Shown piece after piece: positions 15,386 through 24,377 of a DNA stretch of 36,311 nt. Origin of the DNA: Sphingobacteriales bacterium 16-39-50. GTDB lineage: Bacteria > Bacteroidota > Bacteroidia > Sphingobacteriales > Sphingobacteriaceae. Made by a program: the position numbers and the translations under genes. Where the stretch lies: NCBI GenBank assembly GCA_002257025.1, contig NCHA01000026.1, forward strand, positions 1 to 36,311. The letters are read 5' to 3'. How positions within the stretch are numbered: position 1 is the stretch's first letter; each line of letters begins with the position of its first letter. The notes under the pieces are model-generated. The model was given only the letters and a program-made list of their open reading frames with translations. It had not been told where the DNA came from and ran no database searches.

Positions 15386-15877
15386 TCAGCAACAACCTTC
15401 CTTTCCGGAACAGGCCTTCAGCTCCACCATTGGGATTCCGGCCTGAATTTCCTGGAATGTTGCAGGTCTAACCTCAACAATTTTAAGATTATAAACCAGT
15501 ACTTCACCTGCCAGTGGATGATTGGTATCCAGTACTGAATAATCAGCACCTTTCTCAGTTAAGATTCCTTCACGTCCATCGGGTAAGCCGATAAAATCTC
15601 CGGGCTGTAAGTCATCAATTCCTGGTATATCCTTATTCCTAAGATCAATAATAAGCTCCTCATCAACAGGTCCAAACGCTTCAGGGTAATTAATAATTAC
15701 TTCCAGTTCATCGCCGGATTGCTTTCCAGTTAAAGCTTCTTCAAGTCCGGCGAGAATATTCCCTGCCCCATGCAAATAGCTTTCAGGTGAATAGCCTGCG
15801 GTATCCTGAATTAAAACATCACCACTATTTTTAAGTGTATAGTGGATTGAAACAACCGTGTTTTTTTTTACCTGCAT
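15386..15877 (-). CDS. SlyD-like FKBP-type peptidyl-prolyl isomerase
   Basis: Cytosolic prolyl isomerase/chaperone of 163 residues. The FKBP core is at both ends (VVSIHYTLKNSGDVLIQDT at 8-26, AGEVLVYNLKIVEV near 123-136), with the insert-in-flap region between, as in SlyD. The signature DTNHPLAGEVL (116-126) is typical. The C-terminal CSGKEGCC is a short cysteine motif like a reduced SlyD metal-binding tail. It starts only 3 bases after the stop of the GH116 gene, so the two form an operon. Why a cytosolic foldase is coupled to an exported glycosidase is unclear; assisting folding before Tat export is one inference. Confidence 0.92.
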   Translation of the reverse strand: MQVKKNTVVSIHYTLKNSGDVLIQDTAGYSPESYLHGAGNILAGLEEALTGKQSGDELEVIINYPEAFGPVDEELIIDLRNKDIPGIDDLQPGDFIGLPDGREGILTEKGADYSVLDTNHPLAGEVLVYNLKIVEVRPATFQEIQAGIPMVELKACSGKEGCC

Positions 15878-15880
15878 AGC

Positions 15881-18544
15881 TTATACTTTTATGGTTAGAA
15901 TTTGTCCGGGCCCCAAATTAATAGCAGAAGAAAACCTGATGTTACATCGGTTTCCATCATTAGAGAACATTGCCGGAATTAATTTATCACCAAGTTTTAC
16001 TTCCAGATCAGAAACCTGATGTTTTGTAACCACTGAAAAACTATTCAGACTTAATTCCCCATAATGAACCTGAAGTTTTGCCATAAGGTTTTGTGCATCC
16101 TTTTCCTGCTCATAAGAACCCCAGGCCGCAGCAGCCGTAAACGGGGCTTTAAACTTTGCCGGATTTAATTTTGGATCGAAAGCCATATGGCCCTTGGGCC
16201 CATGATACTCAAATCCGCAAGCGGTAATAAATGTTCCATAGCTGGCCATTGCTCTTGCATAATGATCACTGCATTCAATTTCATTAAATGGATTTCTTTT
16301 GGCCGCATGATACCTGTCGTGGATCATCCGGGTAATGACCAGGGCCTCTTCAATCATTCCCTCAGCCATCATATGGGATGCTACCTGGTGTTCAAATCCG
16401 CTCATACACTCATGGAAATAACCCAATTGCCAGGTAATTTTATCCCCATAAGGTCTTGCTTCATTTTTAGGATTGGTATTCATCACCAAACCCCCTTCGC
16501 CTGCAAGTGCATAGGGTCTTCCACCGGTTCGCTCTTTTATATAAGGTCCAACATCAGGTGTGAAATTATATTTCCATAAAGACTGAAGTGCCTTAAGTGC
16601 TTTTCCCTTGTCAATAATCCGACCCAGAGCTACCTGATGCGCCCAGCTTTGTCCGTAAACCTGATCAATATGACAGGTATTATAAGATCCAAGCTTTTCC
16701 CGGCCTTTAATCTCATCAGGTCTGTGAATAAAGTATTCTCCATTGAAGAGTTTCTCTTCCATATTCTTTGTACCCTTGGCCACATACTCATCGCATACTT
16801 TTCTAAAACGGGTATCATCCATCTCTGCTGCCATAGCTCCAGCTGCTTTTACAGCAGCAATGCATAATCCAACAAGCCAGGCAATTTCCCCATCCCATAC
16901 CGCATCCAGAGTATTTTCAATTGGAGTATCCTCCATTCCATCCTGATTCTTATCCTGAGCGATCACCCATGCTGTTGCAAGCTTGATCTTCTCCCAGTTC
17001 CTGTTTAAGAACTGCTTATCTCTGCTCATCTGATGCTCTCTGTAAATACGCAATATGGTGCCTGCCTGACCATCTATTGCCGCAGTTTTAACCACCTCAC
17101 CCCGGTACCAGATCATCCCATCTTCCTGAAGGGATAAACCCAGATCTATGCGCTCACGGGTATCCCTTTCAATTCCCGGAAAGAGGCGACCCACAGCTTG
17201 CGCATATTGCCAAACATGTGTACAGGTACCCTCACAACAACCTACTCCCTCCCAGGCATAAAATCTACCTGACCGGAAGCGATGTGCCGTTGTGGTTGCC
17301 ATAGTAGAAATATTTGAAAAGGTTCTTTCCAAAAACCACCATGGCAGACTTGAATCAAACCAGGTTTTTTTCCATAAATGACTATCCCTGCTAAGCGATG
17401 AAAAGTTCTGATGTACATAAGCCACAACATCAGAAGCAGAAGCAAACCAGTTCGAATAGTAACGGCCCCTGTCTTGTATAGCCTGATTTAACTTTAGATT
17501 AGCAAAATGCCATGCAATGGAAAAGTGAGCTTCGGCTTTGGAGGATGGTTTGATCTTAAAGTCGGCACGAACGGCAGCTGTAAGCTGCTGGTCTTTTGAC
17601 TTCTCCGTGATTTCCTGATGCTGTTGATCAAATGATGCCAGATTAATTGGAAAATTAAGATCAGTGATTGCTTTAGAAGATCCGTTCAAAGAGGCAATAG
17701 CCAAAGTGCCAAAATCCGGTTCCTGTAACTGAAGTAATGAACCATTTAATTTGATACTCCCCTGAACAGTTTTTAATTTTCCACTTGTAATAACTTCATT
17801 CTTTCGAATAGCATTGGGTTCGGCCGATTTGATAGAAACTTTATTTTCAAGCCATCCAAGGATAGAAAGGCTTAAGGGCATTGCCGACTTATTAAGAATT
17901 GAGAATGAATAGATTGTGCAGGGCAGCCCTGAGTTTTTTTCATCCAATGGGATAAAAGGAGAATACACATTTGCAGTAATTTCTACTGGCAGATCTTTAG
18001 AAATGTAGCGAATACTAGCCATTGGATAAGTTGCCTCAAACACTATCTCATCCCAATCCTCCTCAAGCATTTTCTTAAGATAGGTTTTACCCCCCAATTG
18101 GATTTTAAAAGCAAATCCCTGATCCAGTGGACGGATATCCCTGGCAGGCTGAACATAGGCTGACCCATCCCGGGATCGGACCTTCTTTCCTGCATGCAGT
18201 TCTGTGCCCCAATTTACCGCTTTTGGATCTATCCCTTCCTGCTGTGAATTAAAAATATCCCATAACCATAAGCGACCATCACCACCCAGATAAACCGTAC
18301 CAGTGTTGATTCCGCCAACAGGCATCCCGATAAAATTAAGTTCATTTTTGCTCTTGAAATATTTACTTACAGACCCACGCTGAAACAATGATCTTATCCA
18401 TTGCGGATCAAGTTTTTTATCAACCGGAATATTGTGTACGAGTTCTCCAGGCATAAATGGCCCGGCAATAGCCCTTGCTCTTGAGGCATAAATACCTGCA
18501 GCAAATATTCCCGAGGTTTTTAAAAATAATCTTCTTTGCATCAT
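15881..18544 (-). CDS. Tat-exported GH116-family glycoside hydrolase
   Basis: An 887-residue enzyme of family GH116 (bacterial beta-glucosidase/xylosidase, related to human GBA2). A Tat-type signal MQRRLFLKTSG leads the protein, so it is probably exported folded. The N-terminal beta-sandwich (about 60-350) contains FIGMPVGGINTGTVYLGGDGRL. The C-terminal (alpha/alpha)6 barrel (about 395-810) holds the likely nucleophile Glu438 in CCEGTCTHVWQYAQ and acid/base Asp627 in HIDQVYGQSWAHQ, plus the sugar-binding NEIECSDHYARAMASYG (754-770). All expected catalytic residues are present. The SlyD gene follows in the same operon, and a secreted TIM-barrel-like protein is encoded divergently 119 bases away. 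Retaining beta-glycosidase activity is expected; substrate is unknown. Confidence 0.92.
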   Translation of the reverse strand: MMQRRLFLKTSGIFAAGIYASRARAIAGPFMPGELVHNIPVDKKLDPQWIRSLFQRGSVSKYFKSKNELNFIGMPVGGINTGTVYLGGDGRLWLWDIFNSQQEGIDPKAVNWGTELHAGKKVRSRDGSAYVQPARDIRPLDQGFAFKIQLGGKTYLKKMLEEDWDEIVFEATYPMASIRYISKDLPVEITANVYSPFIPLDEKNSGLPCTIYSFSILNKSAMPLSLSILGWLENKVSIKSAEPNAIRKNEVITSGKLKTVQGSIKLNGSLLQLQEPDFGTLAIASLNGSSKAITDLNFPINLASFDQQHQEITEKSKDQQLTAAVRADFKIKPSSKAEAHFSIAWHFANLKLNQAIQDRGRYYSNWFASASDVVAYVHQNFSSLSRDSHLWKKTWFDSSLPWWFLERTFSNISTMATTTAHRFRSGRFYAWEGVGCCEGTCTHVWQYAQAVGRLFPGIERDTRERIDLGLSLQEDGMIWYRGEVVKTAAIDGQAGTILRIYREHQMSRDKQFLNRNWEKIKLATAWVIAQDKNQDGMEDTPIENTLDAVWDGEIAWLVGLCIAAVKAAGAMAAEMDDTRFRKVCDEYVAKGTKNMEEKLFNGEYFIHRPDEIKGREKLGSYNTCHIDQVYGQSWAHQVALGRIIDKGKALKALQSLWKYNFTPDVGPYIKERTGGRPYALAGEGGLVMNTNPKNEARPYGDKITWQLGYFHECMSGFEHQVASHMMAEGMIEEALVITRMIHDRYHAAKRNPFNEIECSDHYARAMASYGTFITACGFEYHGPKGHMAFDPKLNPAKFKAPFTAAAAWGSYEQEKDAQNLMAKLQVHYGELSLNSFSVVTKHQVSDLEVKLGDKLIPAMFSNDGNRCNIRFSSAINLGPGQILTIKV

Positions 18545-18663
18545 GCAGCTAAAAATTGAAGAGCAAAATCATAATTTAAATTAAGATAAATAAGATTCAT
18601 TTATGAATTAGCTCCTTTCTGAAAAATAACTTAATTTAATTTTTTTAATCAGCGAGAAATCAA
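18545..18663. promoter_or_regulatory. Divergent promoter region between GH116 and the TIM-barrel gene
   Basis: 119 AT-rich bases separate the two divergent start codons and must carry both promoters. A near-match to the -7 box on the minus strand is TGATTTTG, within TATGATTTTGC close to 18570. I see no convincing box for the plus gene and no clear operator palindrome. Confidence 0.35.
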
Positions 18664-21060
18664 ATGATCCTTTCCAAACTAAATATAATCAGAAATGTAA
18701 TCCTTTTTGTCGGATTGATCTGCCTATCCCAAAACTCCTTTGCACAAGTAAGCTTCACATCAGGCGAACTGAAAATGACACTGAACAAACAAGGATCGGT
18801 CACAGAATTATCCAATTCATCAACGGGTAAAAATTATAGCTATACTGATACCCTTTCTTCATTGATTACTTTGGTAAGCAAAGATATCCGCTACCAGGCC
18901 AATTCAATGAAGTATGATCAGGCTCAGAAAAAAATCACCCTTGGGTTTAAGGAAACGGGAGTAAGTATTGATGTCAGGGCAACAAGTAAAGCCACACATC
19001 TGGTTCTGGAAATTATCAGGGCAGTGCCGGAGAGTAAAATCGATGCAATTATCTGGGGACCATTCCCTAACACAATAGGTAAAACTATAGGCGAGATCAT
19101 AGGTGTGGTGCGCGACGGCGAAGTTTCCCTGGGCATACAGGTTTTAAACATTAAAACACTCGGTGGTGATTACCCCAGTAAGGAAGGCAGTACCTGGGCA
19201 AGGGGCATTGCGGCAGTTCCATCCAAATGGGGAAGCAAACTACAAGCCTATTCAATTAACCGGGATCGAGAGCGCTTGGTGGATGCCTGGGGCGGACTTT
19301 TTAAAGACATGCCTGTTAAAGCATTAAAAGGCGAAACAGTTGTTGGAAGTAAAATTGCCGTTTTTTCATGTAAAGAAGCCCAAACCTTCGACCGGCTGGA
19401 GCAGATTGAGATCGCTGAAAACCTGCCGCATCCCACCATCAAAGGAGTTTGGTTTAAAAAGTCAAATCTATATGGTAAATCTTATATGATCTCTTCTTAT
19501 GGTGAAAAAGATATTGATGAGATGATTGGTTACACCAAACGCGCCGGACTGGTTTCACTGTATCATGAAGGACCGTTTAAAAGCTGGGGTAATTTTGTTT
19601 TAAATCAGGAGCAGTTCCCCAATGGGAAAGAGGGTTTAAAAAACTGTGTGGACAAGGCGCATGCCGCAGGTTTATACCTAGGCATGCACACCCTGACCAA
19701 TTTTATCAATACAAATGATCCTTACATAACACCTGTCCCCGATAACAGGCTTAGTGTTACAGGAATATCCACATTAAACAGGAATATAGATGCTGATCAG
19801 AATACCATTGAGGTAATGTCGCCTGAGTATTTTAACGATGAAAAAGGGAATAATTTGCATACCGTAAAAATCGGATCTGAGTTGATCCGCTATAAATCGG
19901 TAAGCAGTACTGCCCCTTATTTGTTATTGGATTGCCAGCGTGGTTCATTTGGTACAACAAAATCTGCCCATCAGGCCGGAGATCAGGTTGGGAAATTGTT
20001 CGATCATTCCTACAATGTTTTCTTCCCCAATCTGGATATGCAAAGAGATATTGCAAAAAACATTGCTGGTCTTATGAATGAAACCGGTGTAGACCATCTT
20101 GATCTGGATGGGCATGAAGGTGCTCTTGCATCAGGACAGGGTGATTATGCTCTGGAGCTCTTTGCGAAGGATGTTTATGATCAGGTAAAACACGATTTTA
20201 TAATCGGTACCAGTCTGAGTAAAACCTTTTACTGGCATATCGGATCATACTACAACTGGGGTGAGCCCTGGTATGGTGGCTTTAAAGAAAGTATGCAACA
20301 GTACCGGATTGATAATCAGGGTTTATTTGACCGGAATTATATGCCCCACATGCTGGGCTGGTATCTGCTGGCGGAAAACACCACACTTCCTGAGATGGAA
20401 TGGATGCTATCAAGAGCTGCAGGATATAATGCCGGATTTGCGATGGTCGCAAGGCCTGCAGCCTTGAGAAAAAACAGCCAGACCGACCAATTGCTTGACG
20501 CGATTCGCGAATGGGAATTGGCCAGAAATGGAAATGCCTTTAGCAAAGCCCAGCAGGAGGAGCTAAAAAATCCCAAGAATGAATTCCATCTCGAAAAACG
20601 GGAAGAAGGAAAATGGACCTTGCATCAGTATGCTATGTCGCCGGTTTTTACGAGAGAAAAATTTGAACGTCAGCCGGGTGAACCCACGCATACTACCTGG
20701 AATTTGCAGTATAAATGGAAAGAACAGCCTTTGCAATTCAGAATGCAGATCACGGGAGAAAAAGGCAGCGTGAAAAACATTAAAATGCTGATCGACAATT
20801 ATAAGGAACTTCTATTCCCTGTTGAATTAGCTGCCGGCGAAAGTCTGGTTTCTGATGGTACAGAATTAATCCGTCTTTACGATAAAAATGGAAAACCAAA
20901 GAGCAGCTTTAAATTACAAACCAATCCGCCAAAAGTTTCAGCAGGAGCCCATGTGATCCTGATTGATTCAGAGTACCCTGAAGATGATAGTCCGAAAATT
21001 GAAGTACAATTTAAAGGACTGGATAAAATGGAGGAAATCGAGGTTTCTAAAAAACTTTGA
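18664..21060 (+). CDS. Secreted TIM-barrel glycoside hydrolase-like protein, family not recognised
   Basis: A 798-residue exported protein with a signal peptide (1-27, ending NSFAQ). An N-terminal beta domain (about 30-250) precedes a catalytic-looking barrel (about 255-600). Barrel hints are HEGPFKSWGNFVLN, then FPNGKEGLKNCVDKAHAAG (319-337) and LYLGMHT, typical of alpha-galactosidase-like barrels. The acidic strand end VDHLDLDGHEG (476-486) is where catalytic aspartates would be expected. A beta-rich insertion at about 368-445 interrupts the barrel, with IGSELIRYKSV and LDCQRGSFGTTKSAH. The C-terminal beta domain is at about 640-798. I cannot assign a CAZy family. The divergent GH116 gene suggests a shared carbohydrate substrate. 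Confidence 0.75.
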   Translation: MILSKLNIIRNVILFVGLICLSQNSFAQVSFTSGELKMTLNKQGSVTELSNSSTGKNYSYTDTLSSLITLVSKDIRYQANSMKYDQAQKKITLGFKETGVSIDVRATSKATHLVLEIIRAVPESKIDAIIWGPFPNTIGKTIGEIIGVVRDGEVSLGIQVLNIKTLGGDYPSKEGSTWARGIAAVPSKWGSKLQAYSINRDRERLVDAWGGLFKDMPVKALKGETVVGSKIAVFSCKEAQTFDRLEQIEIAENLPHPTIKGVWFKKSNLYGKSYMISSYGEKDIDEMIGYTKRAGLVSLYHEGPFKSWGNFVLNQEQFPNGKEGLKNCVDKAHAAGLYLGMHTLTNFINTNDPYITPVPDNRLSVTGISTLNRNIDADQNTIEVMSPEYFNDEKGNNLHTVKIGSELIRYKSVSSTAPYLLLDCQRGSFGTTKSAHQAGDQVGKLFDHSYNVFFPNLDMQRDIAKNIAGLMNETGVDHLDLDGHEGALASGQGDYALELFAKDVYDQVKHDFIIGTSLSKTFYWHIGSYYNWGEPWYGGFKESMQQYRIDNQGLFDRNYMPHMLGWYLLAENTTLPEMEWMLSRAAGYNAGFAMVARPAALRKNSQTDQLLDAIREWELARNGNAFSKAQQEELKNPKNEFHLEKREEGKWTLHQYAMSPVFTREKFERQPGEPTHTTWNLQYKWKEQPLQFRMQITGEKGSVKNIKMLIDNYKELLFPVELAAGESLVSDGTELIRLYDKNGKPKSSFKLQTNPPKVSAGAHVILIDSEYPEDDSPKIEVQFKGLDKMEEIEVSKKL

Positions 21061-21110
21061 TTTATTCTGTTCGGAGAATTTGGAATTGCTGGCACCGCTG
21101 GCTCGCGCCT

Positions 21111-21193
21111 ATGGCGCATGATTTTAAATCTTTCTTAAATGCTGCGAAAAAAAGTCTACTGGTAGATGGGCACGCGGGCGCCAGCGGAGGCAT
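21111..21193. repeat. 83-bp direct repeat, copy 1
   Basis: Begins ATGGCGC and contains TTCTTAAATGCTGCGAAAAA and CTACTGGTAGATGGGCACGC. It matches the copy at 21393-21475 at about 78 of 83 positions. It lies in the gap between the TIM-barrel and DUF5916 genes. Confidence 0.85.
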
Positions 21194-21252
21194 TTCATTC
21201 TATGAATGTTCTAAATACTCATCAATTCGACTTTTAATTTTCTATTTTTTCT

Positions 21253-21348
21253 CTCTTGCAAAGACGCAAAGACGCAAATGGCTACACAATATTTAAAATG
21301 ATTCAGTTTCAAGGTTATATTTCGCGTCTTTGCGTCTTTGCGAGAGCC
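21253..21348. repeat. MITE-like inverted repeat with GCAAAGACGCAAAGACGC arms, copy 1
   Basis: The left arm CTCTTGCAAAGACGCAAAG... (21253-21275) is the inverted complement of the right arm ending TTTGCGAGAG (to about 21345), with one mismatch over 23 bases. A second copy lies at 24075-24167. It sits between the two 83-bp direct repeats. Confidence 0.85.
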
Positions 21349-21392
21349 ATTTTACATTCCCATGGATAAGTGCATTTATCGCTAGTGCGATA

Positions 21393-21475
21393 ATGGCGCG
21401 AGATATTAAATCTTTCTTAAATGCTGCGAAAAAAAGTCTACTGGTAGATGGGCACGCGTGCGCCAGCAGAGGCAT
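21393..21475. repeat. 83-bp direct repeat, copy 2
   Basis: Second copy of the repeat at 21111-21193, with about five substitutions clustered at its two ends. The flanking sequences are unrelated, which marks its borders. Open frames run across both copies and give the shared peptide SFLNAAKKSLLVDGHA, but no start context supports a gene. Confidence 0.85.
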
Positions 21476-21589
21476 GAGATCTCAGATGGAACTATTGAAA
21501 CTCAACAAAGAGGTTACAAAGCGGCTTTTTGGATTGAGTGATTATAAAACTAAATTAGCGCCATCATAAAACAAAATTCTATTTCAGAC

Positions 21590-23821
21590 ATGACCCTTCA
21601 GTGTAAATCTTCCTGGATACTATCAATAATGTTGATTATTTCATTTTATGCTGAAGCTCAGGAGAACCGGACACAAACACAAGGTACAAACCGACCTGTA
21701 ATTCAAGCCAAATTATCTACTTCAGACCCGGTTGTAGACGGTAAAATAATAGGCGATTCATTTTGGGAAAGTATAGAACCCATTGGTGATTTAACTCAAA
21801 TCAAACCTAATGTCGGTGCTCCTGCATCCGAAAAGACAGTCATAAGGATTGCCTATACTGATAAAATGTTTTACATATCAGCTATCTGTTACCATACTGA
21901 TCCAAAGGCAATAGTAGTTTCTGACTCAAGAAGAGATGCCGATCTCACAGACGACGATAGTTTTCTATTTATTCTGGACACCTATAACGATACTCAAAAT
22001 GGCTTTTTGTTCGGAACCAATGCAAATGGTATGGAATACGATGCTCAAATTGATAATGAAGGCAAAGGGAGTAATAATACTAATCGTCAGCAGGGAGGTG
22101 TCATTGGAGGTATAAACTTAAACTGGGATGCAGACTGGGACGTCAAGACTGAAATCGGAGATTACGGATGGAGTGCAGAGTTTGCCATTCCATTGCGTTC
22201 CCTGAGATTTACATCAGGCGAAAATCTGGTTTGGGGTATAAATTTCGAGAGGAACATTAGCAAAACTACTGAAACCGCTTACTGGGCAGCAATTCCAATA
22301 GGCTTTGATCTGAAAAGATTGTCTATGGCCGGTAAATTGAATGGATTAAATCTCAAAAATCCAGGCAATTTTAAAATATTTCCATATGTACTTACTCAGG
22401 CAGTCAACAATAAGGCTATTGTACCTGATAAAACTGATACAAATTTTGAGGCCGGAATGGATTTGAAATATAGTTTAACGCCAAGTCTAACATTAGACTT
22501 AACCTATAACACTGATTTTGCTCAGGTTGAAGTGGATGATGAGCAAGTGAATCTGGATCGGTTCAATTTGTTTTTTCCAGAAAAGAGACCATTTTTCCTT
22601 GAAAATGCTGGTCAGTTTACAGTTGGAAGTCCGGGTGAAGTAGATTTATTTTTTAGTCGTAAGATTGGAATAAGTGAAAATGGGAATATTATACCTATTA
22701 CAGGAGGAGGACGACTTTCAGGTAAAATTGGGCAAACCAATGTGGGATTATTAAGCATGTTCACAGATGATGTTCAAAGTCTGGGAATTGATAAGAACAG
22801 CTATAACATGGCCCGGGTAAATCACGATTTCCCCAAACACAGGTCTTCCATAGGTGGGGCATTTATAAACAGAACAGGAATGGGAGATCGTACTGATGAT
22901 TACAATCACGTTATTGCGGTAGATGGGAAATGGGGTTTGGGCCAGAAGGCACAGATCACCGGATTTCTCGCTAAAAGTGCAACCCCTGGAATTACCGATT
23001 CTGATCATTCATATAAACTTCAGTTCAGTTATAATTGGTTAAGATGGGAACTTAGAGCTGCATACACTGAATTAGGTGAAGGATTCAACCCGGAAGTAGG
23101 TTTTCTTCAAAGGAGTGCTTTCAGGAAACCTGAGTTTTATATACAGCATAGGTGGCGACCAGATAATTTATTGAATCTACTGGAACTCAGGCCTCACATC
23201 ACCTATAGACAATATGCTGATTTTAAAGGAAATTTGGTTACAGGATACCTCCATATTGACAATCATTGGGTTTGGAAAAGTGGACTGGAAATACATACAG
23301 GAATAAATTATACGACAGAAGGTGTTTTACAGGATTTTAATTTATCCGGGGTCTTAGTGCCAAAATCAACATATAAGCATAATGAAATGCAGCTTGTCCT
23401 GATAACAAATCAAAACAAAGCAGTTTCATTGAATGCCCGAAGTATTGTAGGAGGATATTTTGGTGGAGATAGAATAGCGACAACAGCAACTGTAAAAGCC
23501 AGAGTTGGCGATAAATTGAATTCATCCTTCATTGTAAATCATAATATATTAAACCTGCCAAATGGGGAATTAAAAGCTGTTGTACTTGGGAATCGTCTGG
23601 CTTACTCATTCAGCCCCCGCATGTTTGTTCAGAGTTTAGTTCAATATAACAACAGGTCAAGAATTACTTCTGTAAATGCAAGATTTGGCTGGCTTCAAAA
23701 TGCCAATAATGGTTTGTTTGTAGTGGTCAATATCGTAAAAGATAAAGATTTATTTGATCTCCTAGATACCCGGAGCCTGACATTGAAATACACCCGTAGT
23801 TTTGATTTATTAAGTTTATAA
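21590..23821 (+). CDS. DUF5916 outer-membrane protein with CBM9-like N-terminal domain
   Basis: A 743-residue exported protein with a signal peptide (1-24). The N-terminal domain (about 37-230) is CBM9/DOMON-like: KLSTSDPVVDGKIIGDSFWE, then IAYTDKMFYISAICY, a DDDSFLFILDTYNDTQNGFLF strand pair and WSAEFAIPLRSLRF. The rest is the DUF5916 region, probably a beta-barrel. It includes LTYNTDFAQVEVDDEQVNLDRFNLFFPEKRPFFLE in outline and alternating aromatic strands to a C-terminus with LTLKYTRSFDLLSL. The family is widespread in Bacteroidota; its function is not established. Repeats of the GCAAAGACGC type lie on both sides in the same orientation. Confidence 0.88.
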   Translation: MTLQCKSSWILSIMLIISFYAEAQENRTQTQGTNRPVIQAKLSTSDPVVDGKIIGDSFWESIEPIGDLTQIKPNVGAPASEKTVIRIAYTDKMFYISAICYHTDPKAIVVSDSRRDADLTDDDSFLFILDTYNDTQNGFLFGTNANGMEYDAQIDNEGKGSNNTNRQQGGVIGGINLNWDADWDVKTEIGDYGWSAEFAIPLRSLRFTSGENLVWGINFERNISKTTETAYWAAIPIGFDLKRLSMAGKLNGLNLKNPGNFKIFPYVLTQAVNNKAIVPDKTDTNFEAGMDLKYSLTPSLTLDLTYNTDFAQVEVDDEQVNLDRFNLFFPEKRPFFLENAGQFTVGSPGEVDLFFSRKIGISENGNIIPITGGGRLSGKIGQTNVGLLSMFTDDVQSLGIDKNSYNMARVNHDFPKHRSSIGGAFINRTGMGDRTDDYNHVIAVDGKWGLGQKAQITGFLAKSATPGITDSDHSYKLQFSYNWLRWELRAAYTELGEGFNPEVGFLQRSAFRKPEFYIQHRWRPDNLLNLLELRPHITYRQYADFKGNLVTGYLHIDNHWVWKSGLEIHTGINYTTEGVLQDFNLSGVLVPKSTYKHNEMQLVLITNQNKAVSLNARSIVGGYFGGDRIATTATVKARVGDKLNSSFIVNHNILNLPNGELKAVVLGNRLAYSFSPRMFVQSLVQYNNRSRITSVNARFGWLQNANNGLFVVVNIVKDKDLFDLLDTRSLTLKYTRSFDLLSL

Positions 23822-23930
23822 AGATTCTTGGTAGCAATAGGCTAGCGCGTCTACAAGGTCATTATTAAAAGATGGTGTAGTTCCCAATTTGTAGGTTCCG
23901 ATTTTATCGGGAGACAAATGCTTAAGGAGG

Positions 23931-23948
23931 TTCCCGCTTTCGCGGGAA
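23931..23948. repeat. Hairpin repeat TTCCCGC-TTTC-GCGGGAA
   Basis: A perfect 7-bp stem with a 4-nt loop, preceded by AAGGAGG. It belongs to the family with members at 23978-23999, 28531-28555 and 28680-28697. Confidence 0.75.
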
Positions 23949-23977
23949 TGACAGTGGATATTGGGGGAGATTGGGGA

Positions 23978-23999
23978 GATTCCAGCCTTCGCTGGAATC
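23978..23999. repeat. Hairpin repeat GATTCCAGC-CTTC-GCTGGAATC
   Basis: A perfect 9-bp stem with a 4-nt loop, preceded by GGGGA. The variable central bases of the stem change together with their partners relative to the other copies. Confidence 0.75.
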
Positions 24000-24074
24000 G
24001 GTTCAGTTTAATAAGCATCTGCCCGTCGGCTTAGCGCAGCTTCTCAACTCTCTTTTAAAATTTCTCGATTTTTA

Positions 24075-24167
24075 CTCTCGCAAAGACGCAAAGACGCAAA
24101 TGGCTTACACATTATATACATTCATTTTAGATGAATATATTTTGCGTCTCTGCGTCTTTGCGAGAGC
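24075..24167. repeat. MITE-like inverted repeat with GCAAAGACGCAAAGACGC arms, copy 2
   Basis: The left arm starts CTCTCGCAAAGACGC; the right arm ends GACGCAAAG's complement, CTTTGCGAGAGCC. Overall length and arm sequence match the copy at 21253-21348, in the same orientation, while the inner 40 bases differ. Confidence 0.85.
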
Positions 24168-24377
24168 CTTTTTAACATTTTCTTATAGCACGATTTATAG
24201 GCGTTCAGTATCCCACGCCTGAGGGGGAATTAAAGGGGGAGGAATCCTTCCCGGAAGCCTCTGAAGGAGATCCTGAATTCGTCAGGCTCGTAATCCTTAA
24301 ATAACGACATTGGGCGAGCGCTTGTGGCGCATGCTTCGAATATTCCTCTTGCGTTGTCTCCCCAAACTGAGATACTC
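24168..24377. other. Intergenic sequence, no gene
   Basis: About 210 bases downstream of both flanking genes. Text near 24225-24365 has the look of a degraded repeat (GACATTGGGCGAGCGCTTGTGG and similar words also occur around 28725). Nothing codes convincingly. Confidence 0.4.

Larger units (their letters stand above)
23822..24074. other. Intergenic gap rich in hairpins
   Basis: No gene is supported. It contains two hairpins of one family (23931-23948 and 23978-23999) and a segment near 24016-24050 resembling the words at 25275-25305 and 32920-32960 (CTGTCCGTTGA...TTAGCG-type). Confidence 0.55.

Noticed and set aside
21057..21569. Two similar short ORFs sharing SFLNAAKKSLLVDGHA, possibly a duplicated gene
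   Set aside because: The similarity is confined to an 83-bp DNA repeat, the frames run into unrelated sequence and other repeats on both sides, and no start context is convincing.
21253..24167. Composite transposon carrying the DUF5916 gene
   Set aside because: The flanking elements are short repeats without transposase, their loops differ, and no target-site duplication was seen.
15881..24377. Polysaccharide utilisation locus around GH116, the TIM-barrel protein and DUF5916
   Set aside because: No SusC/SusD pair, hybrid two-component sensor or anti-sigma system is present, and the genes are on different strands and separated by repeats.
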